DNA from: Paralithodes platypus
Lineage: Eukaryota; Arthropoda; Malacostraca; Decapoda; Lithodidae
DNA: 64,000 nt
Direction of reading: 5' to 3'
NCBI GenBank assembly: GCA_032716605.1
Contig: CM064538.1
Location: 22,601,451 to 22,665,450 of the forward strand
Both the position numbers and the translations under genes were made by a program. Positions 9,604 through 18,325 of this stretch are shown here, piece after piece (the first letter of the stretch is position 1; the number at the start of each line of letters is the position of its first letter). The notes below the pieces were generated by a model, which was not told the DNA's origin, ran no database searches, and worked only from the letters and a program-made list of their open reading frames with translations.

Positions 9604-10454
9604 GGGCATGGAGGCATACATTCCATTTTCTTTCTCTCAGTCTAATGCAAACAAATCATGGTTTACTCACGCTTGTTCTACTGCTGTCCGCAACAAGGAG
9701 GAAGCATTCAAACGGTACCGACGCCTTAACATTATTTTTCTAGTTTCCTCCCTAGACCTTCATCAAATTTAAAAACACATCCATTAGACCCCCCCCCCCC
9801 CCTTCTAGATTAATTTGTAAATTTTCCGGCCGAAGGCCGGTTCTTCCAACATTACAGGCTCACTATCGTTCGCCAGGGAAAAAATCGACACCTAAATAGC
9901 ACGAAAGGTCTAAATATTGACGAAGAAATGGGGGTGAAAGGTCTTAAAATCGAATAACTAATGGGGCAAACATCTTAAAATCTGAAAATTAATGGGGCTA
10001 AGCATGAGGGAGAAAGTGGTCCAGAAAACCGGTCCATCCCCCCTTAAAACTCAACAATCTCATTCTTCCTATGTGTCTTCCCGGAATCAAGCCAAATCTG
10101 TTATTCGACTTGCCAAGCACTCTTTCATCAATAATAAATGCACTGAACTATCCAACTCTAGCTCTTCCCAAGCTTTCTGACATCTAGCCAAAAACCTCTT
10201 CAACAAAAAATCTTCTTAGTCTTTCCCTCCCCTTTTCCACTCTGATGGCACAACCATCACTTCTTCCTCTGACAAAGCTGAAGTCTTTGCTCAAACTTTT
10301 GCTAGAAACTCCACCTGAGATGATTTCAGCGCTATTCATCACTCTCCACCCTCCTCTCTCCTACTTATGCCTAATATCCTAATCTCTTCTAAAGATGTAC
10401 TTTCTACCCTCTCTTGGCTTGATATTAAGAAGGCGTATGGTCCGGACGGCAAAT
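9604..10454 (+). pseudogene. Family J non-LTR endonuclease/RT linker, split by a MITE
   Basis: Translation of 9604-9729 gives a region ending SWFTHACSTAVRNKEEAFKR. The same frame resumes after the MITE at 10044 with KTQQSHSSYVSSRNQAKSV and continues, with two in-frame stops, to LSWLDIKKAYGPDG at about 10450. The W-F-x-x-A/E-C and (K)A-x-GPDG words are typical of the stretch joining endonuclease and reverse transcriptase in jockey/CR1-type ORF2 proteins. It is a dead fragment, with stops near 10179 and 10217 and an abrupt end at 10454. Removing 9730-10047 gives back an uninterrupted frame across a single TTAA. The likely parent family is the one at 37598-38273. Confidence 0.75.
9730..10043 (-). 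mobile_element. MITE alpha inserted in family J at TTAA
   Basis: Flanked by TTAA at 9726-9729 and 10044-10047. It carries GTTTCCTCCCTAGACCTTCATC, CCGGCCGAAGGCCGG (perfect hairpin), CTCACTATCGTTCGCCAGG and the module series in reverse. The left ~30 bp are lost, so only the right terminus (CCATCCCCCC) resembles the family end. Confidence 0.9.
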
Positions 10455-10624
10455 AATAAAGTATATGTATATACTGTATGTATAAGTATATATAATTTGT
10501 AAGACATAAATGTTGTATGTAAAAGAAGTATGTTCCTAAAAAATATGGCAACAGGCAGTAGGATGGCAACGCTTTTTGTATTTATATGCTAGTTAGCAAC
10601 TCACAGATGATTTAGGACGGGTAT
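10455..10624. other. Unassigned AT-rich spacer
   Basis: Short alternating AT words near 10460-10500. I see no gene, recognised repeat or RNA. Confidence 0.6.
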
Positions 10625-10628
10625 TTAA

Positions 10629-10834
10629 ACCCTTCACTACCAATACGTAAATTTCGTCATATTCTGGTTACCATTAGACGATTTTCTATAGTTTGTAATC
10701 TACCTATACGACTCAAAATCGGTAAATACGATCTCAATAAACCCTCTTAGTAACATAGGTCCTTCTTAAACTGCATAAAATCATCTAATTTTAGCCAGAA
10801 TCAAAGTTAAAAATACGTCATGGTGCTGAAGGGC
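10629..10834 (+). mobile_element. MITE gamma (206 bp foldback, TTAA ends)
   Basis: TTAA flanks at 10625-10628 and 10835-10838. Inner arms ATTAGACGATTTT and AAATCATCTAAT, and AGGTCCTTCTTAAACTG facing a degenerate counterpart, form a foldback. It matches 26690-27004 closely (CCTCTTAGTAACATA, TTTTAGCCAGAATCAAAG). Confidence 0.85.
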
Positions 10835-10865
10835 TTAAGCCTCACTCTCCCCCTGTTTTCTTGTA

Positions 10866-10920
10866 TTGCCCTGAAGATGTCTTGAGAGAATAGACGAAAG
10901 CTTGGTGTTCCATTGTTTCA
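10866..10920 (+). ncRNA. Hammerhead-like core motif (Penelope-type relic?)
   Basis: The sequence CCTGAAGATGTC, an 11-nt loop, then GACGAAAGC has the hammerhead order CUGANGA, stem II (GUC/GAC), GAAA. Penelope-like retroelements are known to carry hammerhead motifs in such a context. One base (U) would bulge from stem II, and I could not fold a convincing stem III or cleavage site, so activity is doubtful. Confidence 0.35.
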
Positions 10921-11305
10921 ATTTTAATAACGAGTTTTACTACATAATTTGATCACACGTATTTGTAATTTAACCTTTATATATATATATAGAGAGAGAG
11001 AGGGAGAGAGAGAGACAGAGATCTATTCATTTATCTGTGTAATTATTCAAGTAATATCTTTCCACTGTGTTTTGTATTTATAGGCCAGTTTATATAATTA
11101 TTTCTTTAACAATCTACAGTAGGCCTATATTTCTTTAATTCTCCAACTCTCCTCTTAATTACATTTTCCAATCACTGGCATCCCAAATCACATTACCCTC
11201 CCCCCTCCCTCCCCCACACTCTCTTTTTTTATCTAGCCATCAAACTCACTCTTACTCACTCTCTCTTTCTCTCTCTCGCATGGAAAATATAAATCCTGTC
11301 CCTTC

Positions 11306-11421
11306 TAAGCCATCTTGTCTCTCCTAAATAACAGGCTAGGTAGTTTAGATACAAGCAGCCTAGTAAGGATCAGTAGATATGTTGTTGCTTGCTTTCCTTT
11401 CCTTTGTACTCCTTTGTACAT
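11306..11421 (+). mobile_element. Family 1 3'-terminal fragment (copy H)
   Basis: Diverged match to the last ~100 bp of family 1: CAAGCAGCCTAGTAAGG, GATATGTTGTTGCTTG and the tail (TTTGTACTCC) repeated about 1.5 times. Pyrimidine repeats lie on both sides. Confidence 0.75.
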
Positions 11422-11424
11422 ACA

Positions 11425-11715
11425 CACTCACTCTCTCTTTTTTATCTATCTATCTGACTGACTCTTACTCACTCACTCTAACACTTTCACATTCATACAC
11501 ACATACTCACTCTCACTCTCTGTTATATATCCATCAGACTAACTCTTACTTACTCACTCTAACACTCACATTAATACACACACACACACACACACACACT
11601 CTCTCTCTAACATTCTTCTTCATTATAGTTTCCTACCCCTACCACCCAAATCAGTAATCACCCCCCCCCCTGTCTCTCTTGCCCTCACTCTCACTCACTC
11701 TCTCTCTTTTTTGTT

Positions 11716-11750
<35 letters not shown>

Positions 11751-11860
11751 TATACTCACACTCTCTCTCTCTCATATTATCTAGCCATCAAACTCACTCT
11801 TACTCTCAGTTCACAAACACTCTCTCTCTCTCTCTCTCTCGCTACATGTGATCCGGGCTG
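11425..11860. repeat. Pyrimidine/CA minisatellite, unit ~100 bp
   Basis: Two to three degenerate copies of a unit containing ATCTGACTGACTCTTACTC / CATCAGACTAACTCTTAC, CTCTAACACTYACATT and (CA)n, with (TC)n filling. No gene. Confidence 0.85.
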
Positions 11861-11899
11861 ATTGTTTCGGTTTCTTGAGCGCCTTATCGGGTTAGGTAG

Positions 11900-12670
11900 G
11901 AGGGAGAGAGAGGAATTGGGTACCGGGGGGGGGGGTGGGGGAGAGGGGAGGGATAGGGGAGGACGGAGGGGGGGAGGGAGAGGAAGGGAAGGATATAATT
12001 GGGTAAGGGGGGGAGGGGGGAGGAAGGAGGGGGAAGGGATAGAATTGGGTAGGGGGAGAGGATAGGGAGGAAGGAAAGAGAGACATGGGAGGGAGGATGG
12101 AGAGAGGAGGGAGAGAGGGGGTGGATAGGGGGAGAGGGAGTGGAGGAGAGGGAGGGAGGAAGGGCGGTGGATAGAGGGAGATAAGGACATGAGAGGGAGG
12201 GTAGAAGAGAGGGAGGGGGAGAGAGTGGGAGGATAGGGGTAGAGGGAGGGGGAGGGAGGGGAGAGGAAGGAAGGAAGGAAGGCAGATGGAAGGAAGGGAG
12301 AGAGGGGAGGATAGGGGGAGAGGGAGAGGGGAGGAAAGGGAGAGCGGGGAGGATAGAGGGAGAGGGAAGGGGAGCAAGGGAGGAAGGGCGGTGGATAGAG
12401 GGAGGGGGAGGAAAGGGAGAGAGGGGAGGATAGGGAGGAGAAAGGGGAGGGGGAGAGAGGAAGGGGAGGGAGAGAGGGGAGGAAAAGGGGGGAGGAACGG
12501 AAGAGATAGAGGAGGAAAGGAAGAAGAGGAAGATAAAGGGAGAAGAGAAGGAGAAAAGGGACAGAAAGGAAAAATGAGAGCAGGAAAAGGAGGAGAAGAG
12601 AAGGAAGGGAGGAAGGAAGGAAGGACGGAAAGAAGGAAGGAAGGAAGGAAGATTGGAAAGATGGCCATGG
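11900..12670. repeat. Polypurine minisatellite (GGGAGAGGGAGGGG)
   Basis: The + strand is almost entirely G/A with recurring GGAGAGAGGGGAGGATAGG and GGCGGTGGATAGAGGGAG words, grading into (GGAA)n at 12600-12655. Proline/leucine-rich minus-strand frames are by-products. Confidence 0.93.
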
Positions 12671-12822
12671 AGTGAGAATTGGAATGACTGATGAACCAGG
12701 GATTAGAGAGAGAGAGAGGGGGAGAGTGAGAGTGTGTGTGTGTGTGAAAGAGAGTTTCATCAATATTGCCTTAATTTACCTATATAAAGTATACTACACA
12801 CATTTCTGAAAGAGAGAGAGAG

Positions 12823-13023
12823 AGTACAAAGGAGTACAAAGGAAATCAAGCAACAACAGATCTAGTGACCCTTCTAGGCTGCTTGTCCTCCAAAACACTG
12901 AGGATCAAGTGTCCAAACAGTGGTTTAGAGTGGGTCAGGGAAGATTGGAAAGGGAACTACTGCCCTAGAACTAATGTCCGTGGCAGGATTAGGAAGTTAG
13001 TAGGGGACAGATGGGTTAGTAAC
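12823..13023 (-). mobile_element. Family 1 3'-UTR fragment (copy B)
   Basis: Reverse-strand 3' UTR only, from the last bases after the stop to the tail, which has two decamers (GTACAAAGGA repeated on the + strand). GA repeats border both sides: (GA)7 at 12811-12824 and (GA)31 from 13027. Confidence 0.9.
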
Positions 13024-13024
13024 A

Positions 13025-13026
<2 letters not shown>

Positions 13027-13089
<63 letters not shown>
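13027..13089. repeat. (GA)n microsatellite
   Basis: About 31 dinucleotides adjoining copy B. Confidence 0.97.
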
Positions 13090-13091
<2 letters not shown>

Positions 13092-13207
13092 AACATATTT
13101 CGACCAAATGAGTATAATCTTACTGTAACGAAACCAATTCGCCTTGATAAAACGAAATAGTAAAATATTAAATTATCTATAATTATTGCTCTCTCACACA
13201 CACACAC

Positions 13208-13620
13208 ACTCTTTCTCTCTCTCTCTCTCTCTACCTAATAAAATACTTTCTTTCTACTAATCTATTCATTCTTGTATTGCTCTCTCACTCTCACTCTCTC
13301 TCTCTCTCTCTCTCCCTAATAAAATACTTTCTTCCTACTAATCTATTCATTCTTGTATTGCTCTCTCACGCTCACTCTCTCTCTCTCTCTCTCCCTAATA
13401 AAATATTTTCTTTCTACTAATCTACTCATTCTATTATTGCTCTCACACTCTCTCTCTCTCTCACTCTTTTATTACTTTAATTCTTGCATTACTCTAGACC
13501 TCTCTCTCTCTCTCTCTCTCTCTCTTAGTACTTCAATCTTGCATTACTCTATACCCCCCCTCCCTCTCTCTCTCTCTCACTCACTCACTCACTCACTCTC
13601 TCTCTCGCTCTCTCTCCATG
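13208..13620. repeat. ~75-bp minisatellite with (TC)n
   Basis: Three clear copies of ATAAAATACTTTCTTYCTAC plus TATTCATTCTTGTATTGCTC, each followed by (TC)n, then degraded copies to 13620. Confidence 0.9.
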
Positions 13621-13664
13621 ATAGGCTATACACCGCCCCCCTGATTACCAAGATGGCAGGTGCA

Positions 13665-13788
13665 TTTCCACAGACCCCCCACATTCATTTCCACAGACCC
13701 CCCACATTCATTTCCACAGACCCCCCACATTCATTTCCACAGACCCCCCACATTCATTTCCACAGACCCCCCACATTCATTTCCTCTT
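13665..13788. repeat. 23-bp minisatellite, ~5.5 copies
   Basis: Near-perfect unit TTTCCACAGACCCCCCACAT plus TCA. The period is not a multiple of three, so the frame rotates between copies. A CA tract follows at 13809-13857. Confidence 0.95.
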
Positions 13789-13860
13789 GAACCCCCCTCC
13801 CCCCCCCCCACACATACACACATACACCCACACATACACATACACACACACACACATAAA

Positions 13861-15803
13861 TAAAATCTCACCTAGAGTCCTAAAGGAAGCTAAGGATGAG
13901 CTCTCCAAACCATTGACATTACTATTTAATAAATCCTTGCAGTCTGGAAATATGCCTGATCAGTGGAAGCTAGCCAACGTAACACCGATATTCAAAAAAG
14001 GCAGCAAATCCCTACCCAGTAACTATCGTCCAATTAGCTTAACCTCAGTTGTATGTAAAATGTTAGAAACACTCATAAGAGACAGACTCGTAAATCACTT
14101 AGAGGAAAATAATATACTTAACACCTTAAGAGCGGGTGGAGGAGTATATTTGATGTGCCGCCCAGCGGGGGGCTTTACCGTAAACGAGCTTGTTTCCGTG
14201 CTCGTTTTCATGCATAAACAAGAGCCAGAGCGTAATACAAGTATGCATCCCTGAAAGGGCGTTAATTCAGCTTTCCAATGACACCAGAACCATCCTTCTA
14301 CGATCACTGGTTGTCTTGCAATGATCGTGCAACCGAAGGGCAAAATTGGTAAAATACGGTAATTTTCTTACATTATTATGTGTGAAACGAGTGAGAGGGT
14401 GGAGTACAAAGGAGTACAGCTCAGTAGCTCCACGGCCACCGTGGTGAGCGGTCATGAAGTAACCTACGCTCCTCCCACTGCTCCGCACTCTCTCAGAGCA
14501 CATTACGTGCTAAAAATTGCACTCGACAATAGCCGGGACCCGCCACATAGGCCACATTTATTTAACTCAACAATAGCCGGGTGCCGCCAGTTAAGGGTTA
14601 AAGATACTCTACACGGCTTTCGTAAAAAACGTTCCTGTTTAACAAACCTCTTGAGACTTCTTCCACGATATCCTCAACCTCTACGATGAGAGTAAAGCTG
14701 TAGATATTATATACCTTGATTTTCAAAAGGCCTTTGACAAAGTTCCCCACAAACGTTTAATGCTAAAACTAAAAGCGCATGGAATACAAGATGGTGTGTT
14801 GAAATGGATAGAAAATTGGCTCAGCGACAGAAAGCAAAGAGTAGTCATAAACGGTAAGGCATCTAAATGGACCAATGTAAGTAGCGGGGTACCCCAGGGA
14901 TCGGTACTAGGACCAATTCTCTTTCTAATTTACATCAACGACATAGATGAGGGTCTCACCTGTACAATCTCAAAATTTGCTGACGATACAAAAATTGCAA
15001 ATAGCGTACTCTCAAAAGAACAAGTTGACGATATGCAACACAATCTAGATAAATTGTCATGTTGGGCCCAAATTTGGCAAATGAGTTTCAATGCGGATAA
15101 ATGTAAAGTACTACATATCGGATACCAAAATGAGAAAGCAAACTATTTGATGAATGGCACTCAGCTTAAGAATGTAAACAGAGAAACCGATCTGGGAGTA
15201 ACAATATCGAGTAACCTAAAACCAAGTCAACAATGTTCAGAAGTTGTTAAGAAGGCAAACAAAATAATTGGCTTTATAGGCAGGTCATTTGAGCATAAAT
15301 CCAAAGACGTTATCCTAACCCTTTACAATTCCTTAGTCCGCCCTCTTCTTGAATACTGCGTTCAATCCTGGTGCCCTTATTACCAAAAAGATATAGACAA
15401 GCTAGAACGAGTTGAACGTAGAGTTACCAAAACGATACCTAGCCTAAAGAACAAACCATACGAGGAGCGTCTTAGAGAATTAAATCTATTTTCTTTAACC
15501 CAGCACAGACTAAGAGGCGACTTAATTCAAGTGTTCAAAATCATCAAAGGCATCGACAATATGAACTGTAGTAAGTACTTCACTATCGACCAATCTAATT
15601 ACACGCGGGGAAACGGTTGCAAAATTATTGGTAAATCTTTTAACTCACACGAAGCTAAGAATTTCTTCTTCAATCGAGTTGTCAACTTATGGAATGGGCT
15701 TCCCCGAGATGTCATAGACTGCAGCACCGTTGATTCATTTAAACTTCGCCTAGACAAATATCTCGCATCAAACCCGCGACTGACTGCGTTTGTAAATGAA
15801 TAA
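13861..15803 (+). pseudogene. Reverse transcriptase ORF of copy C (disrupted)
   Basis: Encodes the RT domain and C-terminal region of a CR1/jockey-type ORF2. Seen in order: KEAKDELSKPL and NYRPISLTSVVCKMLE (fingers) before the insertion, YLDFQKAFDKVPH (motif A) near 14715, SSGVPQGSVLGP (motif B) near 14880, FADDTKIA (motif C) near 14975. Then comes the long C-terminal segment with W-C-P-Y-Y and LERVERRVTK, ending DSFKLRLDKYL and FVNE. Breaks: the delta MITE between 14118 and 14601, and one extra base near 14653 (CTCTTGAGAC versus CTCTTAGAC in copy D). Downstream of that, 347 codons are open from 14760. The protein would copy the element RNA at the nicked target. This copy cannot. Confidence 0.9.
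14122..14597 (+). mobile_element. MITE delta, copy 1 (476 bp) inside family 1
   Basis: TTAA at 14118-14121 and 14598-14601. Termini are CACCTTAAGAGCGGGTGG and the reverse complement of CCCTTAACTGGCGGCACC, an imperfect inverted repeat sharing CCTTAA and GCGG. The undisrupted copy D reads TACTTAAAGATACTC at this point, so the empty site is known. The interior has no long ORF. It contains TTTCATGCATAAACAAGAGC and CTTTCCAATGACACC, conserved in the two other delta copies. Confidence 0.93.
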
Positions 15804-16023
15804 CTTTATTTTATCCTCCCCTCAGTTACTAACCCATCTGTCCCCTACTAACTTCCTAATCCTGCCAAGGACATTAGTTCCCTTACCCTCTCTAAACCAC
15901 TGTTTGAACACTTGATCCTCAGTGTTTTGGAGGACAAGCAGCCTAGAAGGGTCACTAGATCTGTTGTTGCTTGATTTCCTTTGTACTCCTTTGTACACAC
16001 ACCATTATAACCTCCCATCGTCT

Positions 16024-16030
16024 CTCTCTC

Positions 16031-16086
<56 letters not shown>

Positions 16087-16222
16087 TACACACACACCCA
16101 TACACATACCCCCACACTCTAACTCTCTCTCTCATTCCATCTCCTTGCTTTTTTCTTATATATCTATCTGTGTCTGTTTATATCACCTAATCGCTCACTC
16201 TCTCTCTCACATACACACACAC

Positions 16223-16280
<58 letters not shown>
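16024..16280. repeat. (CA)n and (TC)n microsatellites
   Basis: Two CA tracts (16033-16082 and 16243-16280) with mixed TC/CA between them. The second ends where the tRNA-like head begins. Confidence 0.95.
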
Positions 16281-16281
<1 letters not shown>

Positions 16282-16282
<1 letters not shown>

Positions 16283-16640
16283 CCCGTAGCCTAGTAGGTA
16301 GAGCTCTCGTCTCACACTCGAGGTGGTCGGGGGTTCAATCCCCGGCCGGCGCGAGACAAATTGGCTTGTCTCCTTTCATGTGTTTAGCCTCAGTTCACCT
16401 AGCTGTAATAGGTACCTGGAATAAAGTGGACGTCGTTATGACGTCCCATCTGGGTTTGGCAAAAATGGTACAAGGCGAGATGGGTATCATATGGTTCACC
16501 TAAGCTGATGGCTAGCTAAGCCTTCGGGCGAGACGGTACCATCTATAGTGAGAATGGTACCATACAGATCCACCCTAAGCCTTCGTTTCCGATGTCGCCA
16601 ATTGGGTAAAAATACAGACTACACACACATCCACAGCCAT
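16282..16640 (+). mobile_element. tRNA-derived SINE (Val-CAC-like head)
   Basis: The head at 16282-16352 resembles a tRNA. The A-box-like GTAGCCTAGTAGGTAGAGC is followed by an anticodon arm CTCG/CGAG with loop containing CAC (valine), and then the B box GGTTCAATCCC with GGGG/CCCC T-stem. The CCA-side acceptor pairing is poor and ~260 bp of unrelated body follows (GTACCTGGAATAAAGTGG, GACGTCGTTATGACGTC). That is SINE architecture rather than a functional tRNA gene. The body ends in (CA)-rich DNA near 16640. Confidence 0.7.
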
Positions 16641-16951
16641 TCCAACGATACATATAACACCTACACATATAGGAGGCGGGAAATAACGAGCATGCTCACT
16701 CCCGCAATACAACTAGAGTAAGTACAACTAGAGTAAGTACACACACACACACACACACACATACTCCCACTCTCTCATTGTTTTCTCTTTCAATCTCCTG
16801 GTTTTGTTTTAATTTGGAGAGCAAAACTAAGAGCAAAAAGTAATTAACATCACCAAGGTAAAAAAAAAACTAAAAAAAAAAAAATGTAATATGGCCGAAG
16901 ACGACAACAACAGACAGACGCCCTTGATAACTTGTATATATTAGTGATATA

Positions 16952-17045
16952 AAACAAACAGCCTGGACTGATGAAGTAGTGTGTTGTGTAGTGATATAAA
17001 ACAAACAGCCTGGACTGATGAAGTAGCGTGTTGTGTAGTGATATA
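16952..17045. repeat. 47-bp direct duplication
   Basis: GATATAAAACAAACAGCCTG through TGTGTTGTGTA occurs twice in tandem with one substitution. Confidence 0.95.
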
Positions 17046-17436
17046 CAAAAAATAAAAAGGAAAAATCTCTCTCTCTTTCTTTCTCTCACTCAACTCCCCT
17101 AGTACTCACTCTCACTCTCACACTCTCTCTTTCCTTCTCCAGTCCCCTCTTAATCACTCTCACATGCTCTCTCTCTCTCTCGCCTTATCACTCAACCGCA
17201 CACGCAAAATGACCCCTTTCTCCCGCCTATTGACTCACAAACACACACACGCAAACACAGGGAGCGGCAGAACCCTTTAGAGATCAAAGAGGAGAGACTG
17301 GGAAGAAAGCTGCTCTCTCTCTTTTGTCTCCCCCCCCCTTCTTGTCTCTCTATAATTCTCTCTCTCTCTCTCACTCTCTCTGTCTCTATTTTATCTCCCC
17401 CCCCTTCTCTCTGCCCCCCTTCATTATCTCCTGGGG

Positions 17437-17484
17437 ATTCCATCCTACGAGGACAGGGGATTCCATCCTACGAGGACAGGTCGA
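17437..17484 (+). repeat. 23-bp tandem duplication at the 5' junction of copy D
   Basis: GGGGATTCCATCCTACGAGG plus ACA occurs twice head to tail. The second copy encodes the GDS nucleophile motif. The first is out of frame. It sits precisely at the truncation point. Confidence 0.95.
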
Positions 17485-18325
17485 AGAGTTCTGCGACAGA
17501 GTCCCAAATCAACGAAAAAGATTTTGCATCCCAGGAGCTGGACTGGACGACATTGTGGAAGACTTCGAAGATACCACAAAGGATGCAAATGAAAATACCC
17601 TTTTTGTCATCCATGCTGGTTCAAATGACGTCATGCGCACCAGATCCGAAGAGTTGATGGAGAAATATCGCAAGATGATCCAGCACTACAAAAACAAGTC
17701 AAGGAATATCATCATCTCAGGCATTCTCCCCAAGATCGACGCACCTGACAAATTCTACGACAAGGCCTTCAGCACAAATAGCCGACTAAAACATTTGTGT
17801 CTGAGGGAAGAAGTTGAATTCATCAACCTCTGGGACAACTTCTACAACCAGCATACTCTGTTCCGCAAGGATGGCACTCATCTAAACCCTGTGGGTTCAG
17901 CACGCATGGGTCGTCTCCTACACGAAGCAGTCCGCAGCCATGGATCAAAAAAACGCCATCCGAGAAGAAGCAACAGTGACATAAATCATCCAACGCCAAG
18001 AAAAAAACAGAGGCAACCGAGGACCACCAGCGATAAGGACCGGAGACAGCGAGGACCGAGGACAGCCATGAACATAAATGTAGATCGACAAGAACCCAAA
18101 AATATTATTAAAGCGCGTTCCGTGAGTTCTAAAATAACAAATTTAAAGGTTTTCTATGCAAACGCTCGTAGCATACGCAATAAATTTTCAGATTTAGAGG
18201 GGCTAGTGTTTACAGAAAATTATGATGTGATTGGCATAACAGAATCTTGGCTCAATACAGAAGATAGAGACTTTTTAGCAGAGTATTCACTTCCCGGTTA
18301 TGTAAGTTTGAGAAAAGCCGAATAA
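17447..18325 (+). pseudogene. ORF with SGNH/GDSL esterase domain running into AP endonuclease
   Basis: The frame is open from 17324, but only the part from about 17447 is element-derived; the first ~40 codons are microsatellite. Counting from 17324, the esterase shows GDS at residues 45-47 (nucleophile block I), GSND at 99-102 (block III) and DGTHLN at 183-188 (block V, catalytic D and H). These fit the esterase reported in ORF1 of CR1 elements. A basic linker (RKKQRQP..., residues 205-265) follows. The start of an exonuclease/endonuclease/phosphatase domain is then reached without a stop: FYANARSIRNK at 278-287 and DVIGITESWL at 301-310 with the catalytic Glu 307. The frame ends at 18325 because the reading frame shifts there. 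In most CR1 elements the esterase lies in a separate ORF1, so the fusion is unusual. The N-terminus is missing. Confidence 0.85.

Larger units (their letters stand above)
13861..15994 (+). mobile_element. Family 1 CR1-like element, 5'-truncated (copy C)
   Basis: Homology to the long copy D starts in the reverse transcriptase (matching about 19494 of copy D) directly after a (CA)n tract. It runs through the stop at 15803 and the 3' UTR to the tail (TTTGTACTCC then TTTGTAC) and again meets (CA)n/(TC)n DNA. The copy is about 95% identical to D by eye. It is interrupted by a delta MITE (14122-14597). Confidence 0.95.

Noticed and set aside
16282..16352. Functional tRNA-Val gene
   Set aside because: Weak acceptor pairing, a ~260-bp attached body and location in a repeat cluster fit a SINE better. 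No terminator T-run follows the head.
17324..17446. N-terminus of the esterase protein
   Set aside because: These codons are (TC)n and C-rich microsatellite upstream of the element border, so the methionine at 17324 is not the natural start.
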